From: WJMB01 sp964581465 | Lineage (GTDB): Bacteria; RBG-13-66-14 | DNA: 64,000 bases | Direction of reading: 5' to 3' | Assembly (NCBI GenBank): GCA_964581465.1 | Contig: CAZOOP010000002.1 | Location: 1-64,000, forward strand | Part shown: positions 8,469 through 16,783 of the stretch, piece after piece | Numbering within the stretch: the stretch's first letter is position 1 | Layout of the letters: every line of letters begins with the position of its first letter | Notes under the pieces: model-generated | What the model was told of the DNA's origin: nothing | The model's input: only the letters and a program-made list of their open reading frames with translations | Database searches by the model: none | Translations under genes and position numbers: made by a program

Positions 8469-8790
8469 CGTCCCCCGTCGCTTCGGTGGTCAGGATCAGC
8501 TCGTCTTCTGCGTCGGGGCGCAGCGTCCAGCGCAGACCGCCGCCGACTGTTTCTATCCGGACCTCGACGGTAACCGGCGCGCACTCGACGGGCAATACGG
8601 GCGCAAGAGCGCCGCGAGGACAGGCCTTCACGCAGGCCAGGCAGAGCCGGCAGGCCCGCTGGTCGCGACAAAAGGCTCTCAGCAACTGCGGATCGATGTC
8701 TAGCAGATTGCCCGGGCAGGCGGCCACGCAGAGTTGCAGCTCGCGGCCCGGGCAGTTGTCGCAGAGTCGTTTGTCCGTTGTCACGCCCAT
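8461..8790 (-). CDS. 4Fe-4S ferredoxin-like protein
   Basis: About 109 residues with two cysteine clusters. The first is C-x2-C...C-x3-CP (CDNCPGRELQLCVAACP, about 10-26). The second is the classical CRLCLACVKACP (about 47-58). The C-terminal 40 residues form an all-beta tail (VTVEVRIETVGGGLRWTLRP), as in the small iron-sulfur subunit of some reductases such as AprB. Likely a soluble electron carrier or an orphan subunit. It is translationally coupled to the sugar transferase downstream, which is an unexpected pairing. RBS GGGGAGG lies about 13 nt before the ATG. Confidence 0.8.
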   Translation of the reverse strand: MGVTTDKRLCDNCPGRELQLCVAACPGNLLDIDPQLLRAFCRDQRACRLCLACVKACPRGALAPVLPVECAPVTVEVRIETVGGGLRWTLRPDAEDELILTTEATGDDA

Positions 8791-8823
8791 CTTCTTAAGG
8801 CACCTCCCCTTGATCAGCTTCAG

Positions 8824-8852
8824 TATACATTAGGACCCGACGTTTTGACCAA
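8824..8852 (-). promoter_or_regulatory. Sigma-70-type promoter of the ferredoxin/sugar transferase pair
   Basis: Minus strand TTGGTC (8852-8847), 17-bp spacer, TGTATA (8829-8824). It lies 34 bp before the ferredoxin start. Confidence 0.6.
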
Positions 8853-8904
8853 CCCGCGCGACGGCGGTTGGTTGGCTTGATGGCCGGCGCGAATCGCCAA
8901 TCTG

Positions 8905-8933
8905 TTGACCCATTGTGCCCAGTGCTATATAAT
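8905..8933 (+). promoter_or_regulatory. Strong sigma-70-type promoter of the rfbC-like operon
   Basis: TTGACC at 8905, exactly 17 bp, then consensus TATAAT at 8928. It faces the gene at 9067, leaving a 5' UTR of about 125 nt. It is divergent to the promoter at 8824-8852. Confidence 0.8.
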
Positions 8934-9066
8934 ACACACCGATTTAGTAGCTGTTCCGCCAGCTTTTTAACCCAAGTTTGTCTCATTTAGACTCATTTGT
9001 GTCATGATCGTTTTCCAGCCGTCATCGGCGGAACGGCCTTCGACGCAAGCACTATCAGGGACGACG

Positions 9067-9837
9067 ATGACCGAAGCTTCGATGAACGCCAAGGCCCTGG
9101 CCGAGCGGGTCAGGGAGCTCAGCCGCCTCTACCAGAAGAAGACCGACGCCAATCCCCGTTTCTGGCGACGCGCCTTCGCCGTGGCCAACCGCGGCGTCGG
9201 CATCAACGAGGCCACGCTGCGCCGCCTGCTCTACAATGATCAAGAGCCCCGTGTCCGCGAGAAAACCCGGCGGCAGCTCACCCGGGTGATCGGCGAGCTG
9301 GAAGCCATGCTCGGCGCTCCCAGGAGCGCTGACGAGTCCGGCGACACTACGCACCGGGTCGACCGCCGCCGGATCGACGGCGTCAAGCTCAAGCCGCTGA
9401 AGCTGATCCCGGACTCCCGCGGCTTTCTGATGGAGTACCTGCGCAATGACGACGGGGAGTTCTTTAACGATGAACTGCCCTTCGGCCAGGTCTACGTGAC
9501 CACCTGCTATCCCGGCGTGATCAAGGCCTGGCACGCCCACCGCCACCAGTACGACCGCTTCGGCTGCGTCTACGGCATGGCCAAGCTGGTGCTCTACGAT
9601 CAGCGGGCGGAATCGCCCACCCGGGGGCTGATCAACGAGTTCGTCGTCGGGGATCTGCGGCCGATGCTGATCGTCATCCCGCCGGGGGTGCAGCACGGCT
9701 TCACCGCCGTGGGCGACCGTACCGCCGTGATGATCAACGTGCCCACCCGGGTCTACAAATACGAAGATCCCGACGAGCAGCGCACCGACCCCCACGATAA
9801 CGCAATCCCTTATGATTGGAAGAAGATCGACCGCTGA
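9067..9837 (+). CDS. HTH-like domain fused to dTDP-4-dehydrorhamnose 3,5-epimerase-like cupin
   Basis: About 256 residues from the ATG at 9067, chosen because AGGGA lies 5 nt before it. Residues about 1-85 are helical and look like an HTH (GVGINEATLRRLLYNDQEPRVREKTRRQLTRVI). Residues about 100-250 are a RmlC-type cupin with KAWHAHRHQYDRFGCVYG (likely catalytic His), GLINEFVVGD and IPPGVQHGFTAVGD. The cupin would epimerise a dTDP-4-keto-6-deoxysugar for surface polysaccharide. The standalone enzyme is about 180 residues, so the N-terminal extension is unusual and may regulate the operon. It is followed 21 bp later by rfbA. Confidence 0.82.
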   Translation: MTEASMNAKALAERVRELSRLYQKKTDANPRFWRRAFAVANRGVGINEATLRRLLYNDQEPRVREKTRRQLTRVIGELEAMLGAPRSADESGDTTHRVDRRRIDGVKLKPLKLIPDSRGFLMEYLRNDDGEFFNDELPFGQVYVTTCYPGVIKAWHAHRHQYDRFGCVYGMAKLVLYDQRAESPTRGLINEFVVGDLRPMLIVIPPGVQHGFTAVGDRTAVMINVPTRVYKYEDPDEQRTDPHDNAIPYDWKKIDR

Positions 9838-9858
9838 GCGCCACGATCGGAGGCAGAC

Positions 9859-10590
9859 GTGAAGGGCATCATTCTGGCCGGCGGTCTGGGTTCGCGCCTG
9901 GACCCCCTGACCCGGATCACCAACAAGCACCTCTTGCCGGTCTACGACAAGCCGATGATCCACTACCCCCTCGGGGCCCTCATCGGCGCCGGGGTCAGCG
10001 AAATCCTCATCGTCACCGGTGGCAAGAACGCCGGGCACTTCCTGGAGCTGTTGGGCAACGGTTCCGAGCTGGGCCTGCCCCACCTCAACTACACCTATCA
10101 GAAGGGCGAGGGCGGCATCGCCGAGGCGCTGAGCCTGGCCCGCCACTTCGTCGGCGACGAACGGATGTGCGTCATCCTGGGCGATAACATCCTCGAGCGG
10201 AGCATCGCCGACCAGGTCGCGGCCTACCGTACGCAAACGAAAGGCGCCCGCATCCTGCTCAAGGAGGTCCCGGACCCGGAGCGCTTCGGCGTGCCCGTCT
10301 TCGATGACGACGACAAGCTGATCGATATCGAGGAGAAGCCGGCCCGACCGCGCAGCAACTACGCCGTCATCGGCGTCTACTTCTACGACTCGACGGTCTT
10401 CGAGATCATCGACGGCTTAGAGCCCAGCGCCCGGGGCGAGCTCGAAATCACCGACGTCAACAACCATTACCTCAGGCGCGGCGAGCTCGACTACGGAGTC
10501 ATCGAGGGCTGGTGGACCGACGCCGGGACCTTCCCCTCGCTGCTGCGGGCCAACAACCTGGTCGAGCAGACCGGCGCCAACAACACCTAG
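9859..10590 (+). CDS. rfbA: Glucose-1-phosphate thymidylyltransferase (short form)
   Basis: About 243 residues, GTG start with GGAGGC 4 nt upstream. Joins dTTP and glucose-1-phosphate to dTDP-glucose, the first step to dTDP-deoxysugars. The N-terminal nucleotide-binding signature is MKGIILAGGLGSRLDPLTRITNKHLLPVYDKPMI. Further features are the metal/product residues in LGDNILE (about 109-115), EEKPARPRSNYAVIGVYFYD (about 158-177) and GWWTDAGTF near the end. It lacks the C-terminal extension of the ~290-residue enzymes, as in archaeal and some bacterial short forms. Follows the epimerase gene closely, so the same operon. Confidence 0.93.
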   Translation: MKGIILAGGLGSRLDPLTRITNKHLLPVYDKPMIHYPLGALIGAGVSEILIVTGGKNAGHFLELLGNGSELGLPHLNYTYQKGEGGIAEALSLARHFVGDERMCVILGDNILERSIADQVAAYRTQTKGARILLKEVPDPERFGVPVFDDDDKLIDIEEKPARPRSNYAVIGVYFYDSTVFEIIDGLEPSARGELEITDVNNHYLRRGELDYGVIEGWWTDAGTFPSLLRANNLVEQTGANNT

Positions 10591-10599
10591 AGCCGATCG

Positions 10600-11277
10600 A
10601 TGGATGCGCCGCGGATCCAGTGCCGGAGCCTGACCAAGGACTACACCGACGGGCCGGAGCCGGTGCGGGCCTTGGACGGCGTCGACCTCGAGATACCCCC
10701 CGGCGTCCTCTGGGCTCTCCAGGGTCCCTCGGGCTCGGGCAAGACCACCCTGCTGAACATCCTCGGCGGCTTGGACACGCCCAGCGACGGCGAGGTCCTG
10801 GTCGCCGGCGAGTCCCTGTCCGAGCTCGACGACCGAGCCCTCTCCGCCTACCGCAACCGCCGGGTGGGCTTCGTTTTTCAGAGCTACAACCTGCTGCCCC
10901 ACCTTAGCGCCGCCGAGAACGCCGCCCTGCCCTTGCTGATCCGGGGCGCGGCCCCGCCGGCGGCCCTGAAGCGGTCCACAGAGCTGCTGGACGAGGTCGG
11001 GCTGGCCGAGAAGGCACCCTTCCTCCCCGGGCGCCTCTCCGGGGGGCAGCAGCAGCGCGTGGCCCTCTGCCGGGCGCTGGTCACCGAGCCGGACATCCTC
11101 CTCGGCGACGAGGTCACGGGCAACCTGGACTGGGAGTCGGGCCGGGCCATCCTGGAGCTGGTCGGCCGGGCCTGCGCCGAGCGCGGCCTGACTGCCCTGG
11201 TGGTCACCCACGATCCCCGGGTGCTGGAGTACGCCGAGCGCGGCCTGCGCCTGGTCGAGGGACGGCTGGCCGGTTGA
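10600..11277 (+). CDS. ABC transporter ATP-binding protein (LolD/MacB type)
   Basis: About 225 residues. Walker A GPSGSGKTT (about 43-51), Q-loop FVFQSYNLL (about 91), signature LSGGQQQRVALCRAL (about 147), Walker B ILLGDEVTGNLD (about 167) and the switch His in VVTHDPR. LolD/MacB proteins normally read DEPTGNLD; here Pro is Val. These ATPases drive lipoprotein release or extrusion with an FtsX/MacB-type permease, but no permease gene is adjacent. It starts 9 bp after rfbA and precedes a lipoprotein peptidase, so an envelope role is likely. Confidence 0.9.
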   Translation: MDAPRIQCRSLTKDYTDGPEPVRALDGVDLEIPPGVLWALQGPSGSGKTTLLNILGGLDTPSDGEVLVAGESLSELDDRALSAYRNRRVGFVFQSYNLLPHLSAAENAALPLLIRGAAPPAALKRSTELLDEVGLAEKAPFLPGRLSGGQQQRVALCRALVTEPDILLGDEVTGNLDWESGRAILELVGRACAERGLTALVVTHDPRVLEYAERGLRLVEGRLAG

Positions 11278-11374
11278 TCACTCGCAGCGGGCGAAACGCG
11301 GACGGCGGCCGCAACCCGCATCGACGACCGCCCGAGCGCCAGGAGCCGACCCAACAGTTGTCCCCTGGATCAGC

Positions 11375-11380
11375 TATAAT
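11375..11380 (+). promoter_or_regulatory. Consensus -10 box TATAAT before the M23 gene
   Basis: TATAAT lies 35 bp before the GTG start. No good -35 hexamer is at 16-18 bp; TTGTCC is only 11 bp away. Confidence 0.35.
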
Positions 11381-11415
11381 TCGACGGCACTTCAAACGAA
11401 ACCTGGAGCCGCCCG

Positions 11416-12651
11416 GTGAATACCAAACGCATTGCGAAACACAGGCGCTCGATCGGTTGGACGATCGCCGTCGGCCTAGCGCTGACGGCGCTGTTGGGCG
11501 GCTGCAAGCGCGAGATACCGCCGCCGACTATCATGCTCGTCACCCCGGCCGAGGGCGAGATGCTACGCGAGGACGGCGAGCTGACCTTCACCGTTCAGGC
11601 CGTCGAGGGAGTGCTGGAGGCCGTCGAGGTGATGGTCAACGACGATCCCGTCCAGTTCCCCGCACTGGAGCTGAAAACCTTCGGGCGTTTCCGGGTGCCG
11701 CTGCCCGTGCGCGAGTTGGGACCCGGCGAGCACCGCATCAGCGTCACCGCCCGGGCCGTCGATGACGAGCTGCGCTCCTCGGCGGCGGTGGGCCGGGGTT
11801 TCCATGTCGAGCTGCCCCCGACGACCCTGACCGGTGTCGAGCTGATCCCGGAGCGGGTCGAGCAGGGGCGGTTCTTCAGCGTCGACCTGACCTTCGACGG
11901 CCCCGTGGCCGAGGCCTCGGGGGCCGTCTTCGAGCGCGCCTTCCCTTTCTACCTGGTCGAGGAGGGTCTGGGCGAGGGGGGGGGGGGCGAGCGCTGGCGC
12001 GCCTTGGCCGCCTGTCGGCTCTACGCCGAGCCCGGCGGCAACACCCTGACCGTGGAGTACAGCGATCCCTTCGGCAACGGCGGCTCGGAGAGCTACACCC
12101 TCGAGGTCACCAGGGGCGACTTCGAGAGCTACTACATCCAGCTCTCCCCCGACGTCGAGTCCAAGCTCGACCCGGCGATCATCGAGCGCGAGTCGGCCTA
12201 CACCAAGGAGGTGGTCAGCCGCTACTCGCCGGAGCAGCTCTGGGAGCCCGGCGGCTTCGTCCGCCCCGTCCCGGGCCGCATCACCAGCCCCTTCGGACAG
12301 CAGAGGACCTATTCTACGGGGGGCTCGAGCTCCCACATCGGCGTTGATTTGAAAGCCGCCGACGGCGACCCCGTCGTCGCCACGGCCCGCGGCCGGGTGG
12401 TCATCGCCCAGGAGATGATCGTCCGCGGCGGCTTCGTCTGCATCGATCACGGCCGCGGCCTGTTTAGCCTCTACAATCACCTCTCGCGCCTCGACGTCGC
12501 CGAGGGCCAAGTGGTCGAGGCCGGGGAGCGCATCGGACTGGCAGGCTCCACCGGCGTGGTCACCGGTCCCCACCTGCACTTCGAGGTCCGATTGACCACC
12601 TGGGCCGTCGACCCCTTGGCCCTGATCGAGAACCCGCCGGTCTTCGAGTGA
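11416..12651 (+). CDS. M23-family peptidase lipoprotein
   Basis: About 411 residues, GTG start with TGGAG upstream. The signal ends in the lipobox LLGGC (about 28-32), so the protein should be lipid-anchored. The middle (about 35-250) holds Ig-like modules (IMLVTPAEGEMLREDGELTF). The C-terminal 130 residues are a LytM/M23 domain: GRITSPFGQQR, the zinc ligands in HIGVDLKAADGDPVVA (about 307), and HLHFE (about 385). Role: peptidoglycan endopeptidase or a related scaffold in envelope remodelling. The catalytic His/Asp are present, so it is probably active. Shares a 4-bp GTGA overlap with the next gene. Confidence 0.92.
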   Translation: MNTKRIAKHRRSIGWTIAVGLALTALLGGCKREIPPPTIMLVTPAEGEMLREDGELTFTVQAVEGVLEAVEVMVNDDPVQFPALELKTFGRFRVPLPVRELGPGEHRISVTARAVDDELRSSAAVGRGFHVELPPTTLTGVELIPERVEQGRFFSVDLTFDGPVAEASGAVFERAFPFYLVEEGLGEGGGGERWRALAACRLYAEPGGNTLTVEYSDPFGNGGSESYTLEVTRGDFESYYIQLSPDVESKLDPAIIERESAYTKEVVSRYSPEQLWEPGGFVRPVPGRITSPFGQQRTYSTGGSSSHIGVDLKAADGDPVVATARGRVVIAQEMIVRGGFVCIDHGRGLFSLYNHLSRLDVAEGQVVEAGERIGLAGSTGVVTGPHLHFEVRLTTWAVDPLALIENPPVFE

Positions 12652-13622
12652 GTCGGGTGGCCGCGCCCCCGCCCAGCCTCACCCGGATCCTCTTCGTCCG
12701 TGACGACGCCCTGGGTGACGCCCTGGTCAGCCTGCCGGCGATCTTGGCGGTACGTGAGGCCTTCCCGGAAGCCGAGCTGACTATCCTGGCTTCCCCGCGC
12801 AACGCCTGGGTCTATCGCCGCTGGTCCCTACCCGTCGCCGTCTCCCCCCTCAGCCTCAGCGCCACCCGCCGCCTGATCCGCCGCCTGCGTCCGCAAGCGC
12901 TGATCTGCGCCTCGCCGAACCCCCGCGTCGCCCCGGCGGCGCTGCTCGAGGGTGTCCCGCTGCGCCTGGGCTACGGCCGCCGCCCCGGGGGCTGGTGCCT
13001 GAACCACCCCGTCTGGTTCGGCAAGCGCTCCTCGGGGGTTCACGAGGCCGCCCTGACCCTGGCCCTGCTGCGTCCCCTGGGAATCCACCACCGCGCCATC
13101 ATCCCACCCCGGTTGACCCCCCGAACCGAGGCGCTAACCCGAATCCGACGGTTGGTCGCCGACCCCGCCGCCAGGCTGATCATCCATCCCGGCGGCGGTG
13201 GCTCGGCGCCCAACTGGTCTGCCCCGCGCTACGCCGAGTTCATCACCCTGGCCCTGGAGCGCCTGCCCGGGATCGTCCTGACCGGCACCGCCGCCGAGGC
13301 GGACTACAACGAAAAGCTGCGCCGGATCGCCCCGGAACGGATCGTCAGTCTGGCCGGTGAAACGGACCTCGATGAGCTGGCGGCGTTGATCAGCCTGGGG
13401 CGGGGCTTCCTCAGCGCCTCGACGGGGCCGATGCACCTGGCCGCCGCCCTGGGCGTCCCCCAGGCGGCCCTGTTCTCCACCGAACCCCACCTGGTGCCGC
13501 GACGCTGGCGGCCGCTGAACCGCCGGGCGCGGATCTTCGCCTCGGCGAACCTGGACGACATCCGCCCCGTCGACGTCCTCGAGGCACTGCTGGGAACCCG
13601 CCCCGCGCAAGAGCGTAGATAA
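12648..13622 (+). CDS. Glycosyltransferase family 9 (heptosyltransferase-like)
   Basis: About 324 residues. Begins RILFVRDDALGDALVSLPAILAVREAFPEAELTIL, the GT9 acceptor-site start. The C-terminal half contains IIHPGGGGSAPNWSAPRYAEFITLAL (about 180-205) and LISLGRGFLSASTGPMHLAAALGVPQAALF (about 245-274), the ADP-heptose-binding region. Transfers heptose to a lipopolysaccharide core or a similar glycolipid on the inner face of the inner membrane. The GTG start overlaps the peptidase stop (GTGA). A HldE-kinase-like protein is encoded at 59.4-60.4 kb, consistent with heptose use. Confidence 0.92.
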   Translation: MSRVAAPPPSLTRILFVRDDALGDALVSLPAILAVREAFPEAELTILASPRNAWVYRRWSLPVAVSPLSLSATRRLIRRLRPQALICASPNPRVAPAALLEGVPLRLGYGRRPGGWCLNHPVWFGKRSSGVHEAALTLALLRPLGIHHRAIIPPRLTPRTEALTRIRRLVADPAARLIIHPGGGGSAPNWSAPRYAEFITLALERLPGIVLTGTAAEADYNEKLRRIAPERIVSLAGETDLDELAALISLGRGFLSASTGPMHLAAALGVPQAALFSTEPHLVPRRWRPLNRRARIFASANLDDIRPVDVLEALLGTRPAQERR

Positions 13623-13960
13623 CCAACGAGCTCCCCGGCATGAACGCTCGAACTGCCGGCCTTCCGCGGGTCGACGGCGCCCGGAGCGGCGGACGATGGT
13701 TTGTCGCGCGGTTGAAGCCCCGAACGACCTTTGTCCGTCGCGGGTCATTATCGGGCATCGATCAGCATCAGTCGAAGCATCCAATCAGCCGCGCAACCCC
13801 TTGACGGTCATAGCTAAACGCCGAACACCACCAACCGCGAATGGATCGAAACCGGCCGTCGCTGGAAATCGTCCCCGTCTCCGGCTATACTTCCCCAATT
13901 ACCCCGCCGCCATTGCTCCGACACCGCTCCGAATCGCGGGGCACCGGGAAAGGAACCACA
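13623..13960. other. Non-coding stretch before the DUF3108 pair
   Basis: No supported gene. A -10-like TATACT (CCGGCTATACTTCCCC, about 13885) may start transcription of the DUF3108 genes. No hairpin seen. Confidence 0.4.
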
Positions 13961-14707
13961 ATGAACACCAGAGCCTCCGTCTCTTTGATCGTTTTGTCGG
14001 TCCTGCTCTTCTCCCCCGCCCTGGCCGCCGACATCGACGAGCTGCCCTACGGCGTCGGCGAAAAGCTGATCTACAGCGTCAACTACGAGGACACCATGGC
14101 CGGGGTCTGCGTGATGAGCGTCGACAAGCTGGTGCGCTATCAGGGGAAAGAAGTCTTCAAGCTGACGATGAAGATCGACTCCTCGACGGCCTTCAGCGAC
14201 TTCTTCTACGTCAAGGACCGCATGGAGTCCCTCTTCGACCCCGTCGACCTGGCCACCCTGCGCTATGAGAAGCACCTGATCGAAGACACCTACACCGCCG
14301 ACGAGGTCCTCTACTACGACCAGGACGCCAACACCATCACCTCGGCCACCCAGGTGCGCACCGGTATCGTGGCCAACGGCTGCGACGCCCTGGCCGCTTT
14401 CTATCACGTCCGCGCCCAGGACGTCCACGAGGGCGCTTCGCTGAGCTACCCCTACGCCGACGCCACCCGCAACGAGATCGTCCGCATCACCGTGCTGGGC
14501 CGCGAGACGATCACCGTCCCCGCCGGCACCTTCGACTGCTACAAGCTGCGCCCCGAGCTCAACGAGGAGACCGGCATCTTCAAGGAGAACGGCACCCTCT
14601 ACATCTGGGTCAGCGCCGATGAGCACCAGCTTCCCATCCAGATCGTCGGCAACACCTGGTTCGGCAAGATCCACGCCACCCTGGAGCGCTACGTCCTGGC
14701 CGACTAG
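13961..14707 (+). CDS. DUF3108-domain secreted protein, copy 1
   Basis: About 248 residues, ATG with AAAGGAA upstream. A signal peptide (MNTRASVSLIVLSVLLFSPALA) is followed by one DUF3108-type beta-rich domain: LPYGVGEKLIYSVNYEDTMAG, SSTAFSDFFYVKDRMESLFDP, VPAGTFDCYKLRPEL and a closing WVSADEHQLPIQIVG. DUF3108 proteins are periplasmic, of unknown function, and probably bind a ligand in a lipocalin-like barrel. The next gene is a close paralogue 78 bp downstream, so this is a tandem duplication. Confidence 0.85.
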   Translation: MNTRASVSLIVLSVLLFSPALAADIDELPYGVGEKLIYSVNYEDTMAGVCVMSVDKLVRYQGKEVFKLTMKIDSSTAFSDFFYVKDRMESLFDPVDLATLRYEKHLIEDTYTADEVLYYDQDANTITSATQVRTGIVANGCDALAAFYHVRAQDVHEGASLSYPYADATRNEIVRITVLGRETITVPAGTFDCYKLRPELNEETGIFKENGTLYIWVSADEHQLPIQIVGNTWFGKIHATLERYVLAD

Positions 14708-14785
14708 TCCGGCTTGCCAAGCCGGCCCCGGAACGGCATAATCGTGTCCGTTCACCCGCCGGACAGCCCCAGCGAAGGGATACCC

Positions 14786-15553
14786 ATGCAGAGACTCGCC
14801 CCGCTGATGATACTCCTCGCCCTCGTCGGTTCGTTCGTCCCGGCCGCCGCCGACGAGCTGCCCTTCAACGTCGGCGAGAAGCTGATCTTCTCCGCCTCCT
14901 ACGGCGACACCATGGCTGGCATCGCCGTGCTCCACGTCGAGAAATGGGTCCGCTACCAGGGGCGCGACGCCCTCAAGCTGACCATGAAGCTCGACTCCTC
15001 GGCGGCCTTCAGCGACTTCTTCTACGTCCAGGACCGCATCGAGACCATCTTCGACCCCGAATCCCGCGCCTCCCTGCGCTACGAGAAGCGCCTGTTCGAG
15101 GGCGACTACGTCGAGCAGGAGGTCCTCTACTACGACCAGGAGGCTCACACCATCACCTCGGCGGCCGATGTGCGCACCGGCATCGTTCCCGGCGGCTGCG
15201 ACACCCTGGCCGTGGCCTACAACGTCCGCTTCGCCGAGATGACCGTCGGCGGCAGCTTCACCTTCCCCTACGCCGACGCCACCCGCAACGAGACCGTTAC
15301 CGTCCGGGTCCTCGACAAGGAAACCGTCAGCGTCCCCGCCGGGACCTTCGAATGCTACAAGCTGTTGCCCGAGCTGCGCCCCGAGTCCGAGCTCCTTGAC
15401 GGCGAGGGCGAGGAGTACAAGCTCAGCCGCGTCCACGGTGAGGTCTACATCTGGGTCACCGCTGATGAGCGCAAGCTGCCGGTGAAGATCGTCGGCAAGA
15501 CCTGGTTCGGCGAGGTCGTTGCCCAGCTCGAGGCCTACCACCCCGGAGGCTAG
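14786..15553 (+). CDS. DUF3108-domain secreted protein, copy 2
   Basis: About 255 residues. Start ATG at 14786 (GCGAAGGGATACCC upstream). Signal peptide MQRLAPLMILLALVGSFVPAAA, then the same domain as copy 1, more than half identical: LPFNVGEKLIFSASYGDTMAG, DSSAAFSDFFYVQDRIETIFDP and VPAGTFECYKLLPEL. It differs by a 10-15 residue acidic insert near residue 210 (ESELLDGEGEEYKLSR). Likely co-transcribed with copy 1 and ended by the hairpin at 15598. Confidence 0.85.
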   Translation: MQRLAPLMILLALVGSFVPAAADELPFNVGEKLIFSASYGDTMAGIAVLHVEKWVRYQGRDALKLTMKLDSSAAFSDFFYVQDRIETIFDPESRASLRYEKRLFEGDYVEQEVLYYDQEAHTITSAADVRTGIVPGGCDTLAVAYNVRFAEMTVGGSFTFPYADATRNETVTVRVLDKETVSVPAGTFECYKLLPELRPESELLDGEGEEYKLSRVHGEVYIWVTADERKLPVKIVGKTWFGEVVAQLEAYHPGG

Positions 15554-15589
15554 GCCGGGTAAGGCCGCTTAGGCTTGATTGCGCGCTTG

Positions 15590-15855
15590 ATTGTGCAAGG
15601 GACGGGCTTCGGCCCGTCCCTATTTAACACCTTGCCGTCCTAACATTGTTTGTTTGTTATTGTTGTGATTCACATCCTGCTGGTTGATAGGCATTATCAT
15701 GATCAACAAAGCGGACAGGTTATGAAGTTGTCTGCACTTGTGTTACTCGCTCTGGCGGTCGCCGTTGGGGCTTCCTGGCAGCTCGAGACCGTCGAGGACC
15801 TCAGTTGGTCTGATTCCGGCCACTGCTCGCTGGTGCTGGATTCCGCCGGTTATCC
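15590..15855 (+). repeat. Second arm of the 15-kb-spaced inverted duplication
   Basis: Matches the reverse complement of about 440-705: terminator hairpin, 100-bp leader, start codon, signal peptide and first 47-residue repeat. Differences are few and concentrated in the leader (for example AACATTGTTTGTTTG here). Confidence 0.85.
15598..15621 (+). terminator. Terminator after the DUF3108 pair
   Basis: AGGGACGGGC-TTCG-GCCCGTCCCT followed by ATTTAA, identical in stem and loop to the rnr terminator. It is 45 bp after the DUF3108 copy 2 stop. Confidence 0.75.
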
Positions 15856-16753
15856 CCGCATCGCCTACCAGGGCGATGATTATGACATCCGCTACGCCTG
15901 GTGGAACGATCCGCCGACGGCCTTCAGCCTGCTCAGCCCCGCCGACGGCGCCACCGTCGACGACTACCCCCTGTGCGATTGGGATGATTCGACCGACCCC
16001 GAAGGCGGGGATATCATTTACGATCTGTGGTACTCGACGGAGGACGACTTCTCGACCTACGAGGAGCTCAGCGGCCTGACCGACTCCGAGCACCAGTTCA
16101 GTGACGCCGAGCTGGCCCCGGACACGACCTACTACTGGAAGGTCGTGGCCACCGACGGCTACGACGATACCTGGTCGACGGAGACCTGGAGCTTCTACGT
16201 TTCGGAGGATGTCGGTATCGACGGCGTCGAGCTGGCGGCTGCGCCTGAAGACGACGGCGTTCTGCTGGGCTGGACGGTCAGCGGCGACGTGCCCGCCGGT
16301 GTCCGCGTCCTGCGCGGCGTGGATGATCCCGTCGCCGTGTCCGGCTCGCTGCCCGGCGAGACCGTCCGCTGGCTGGACCGGTACGTCGAGCCCGGCGAGG
16401 ATTACGTCTACTGGCTGGAGTCCACCGATAGCGACGGTCGCACCGAGCGATACGGTCCCACGGAGGCCGTGGTCGTTCCCGAAAGGACCCAGCGGCTAGT
16501 CCTTGATGAACCGTATCCCAACCCGGCGAATAGCAGTGTCAACTTCGCCTTCACGCTGCCCGAGGCCCAGAGTGTCAGCTTGAGCGTCTATGACCTGGCC
16601 GGGCGCCGGGTGGCCGTCTTGACCGAGGGCGAGCTGCCCGCCGGACGCAACGCCGTTGCCTGGGACTGTGCCGGGGAAGCGTCGGGCGTCTATCTGCTGC
16701 GCCTGGAGACGCGGGACCAATCGCTCAGCCGCCGGATCGTCATCGGCCGCTAG
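15722..16753 (+). CDS. Secreted protein with FN3-like modules and C-terminal sorting segment
   Basis: About 343 residues from the ATG at 15722, the same start context as the gene at 574. A signal peptide is followed by one 47-residue repeat (WQLETVEDLSWSDSG...RIAYQGDDYDIRYAWW). Next come a fibronectin-III-like module (about 65-155, FSLLSPADGATVDDYPLCDWDDS, TTYYWKVVATDGY), a second beta module (about 160-255), and a C-terminal segment (about 258-343). That segment reads LDEPYPNPANSSVNFAFTLPE...VYDLAGRRVAVL...GVYLLRLETRDQSLSRRIVI, the pattern of type IX secretion sorting / FlgD-like domains. Probably exported and surface-attached. Adhesion or scaffold is a guess. Confidence 0.85.
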   Translation: MKLSALVLLALAVAVGASWQLETVEDLSWSDSGHCSLVLDSAGYPRIAYQGDDYDIRYAWWNDPPTAFSLLSPADGATVDDYPLCDWDDSTDPEGGDIIYDLWYSTEDDFSTYEELSGLTDSEHQFSDAELAPDTTYYWKVVATDGYDDTWSTETWSFYVSEDVGIDGVELAAAPEDDGVLLGWTVSGDVPAGVRVLRGVDDPVAVSGSLPGETVRWLDRYVEPGEDYVYWLESTDSDGRTERYGPTEAVVVPERTQRLVLDEPYPNPANSSVNFAFTLPEAQSVSLSVYDLAGRRVAVLTEGELPAGRNAVAWDCAGEASGVYLLRLETRDQSLSRRIVIGR

Positions 16754-16783
16754 ACGGCGATTGGCAGGGTAGATTTATTGTAG

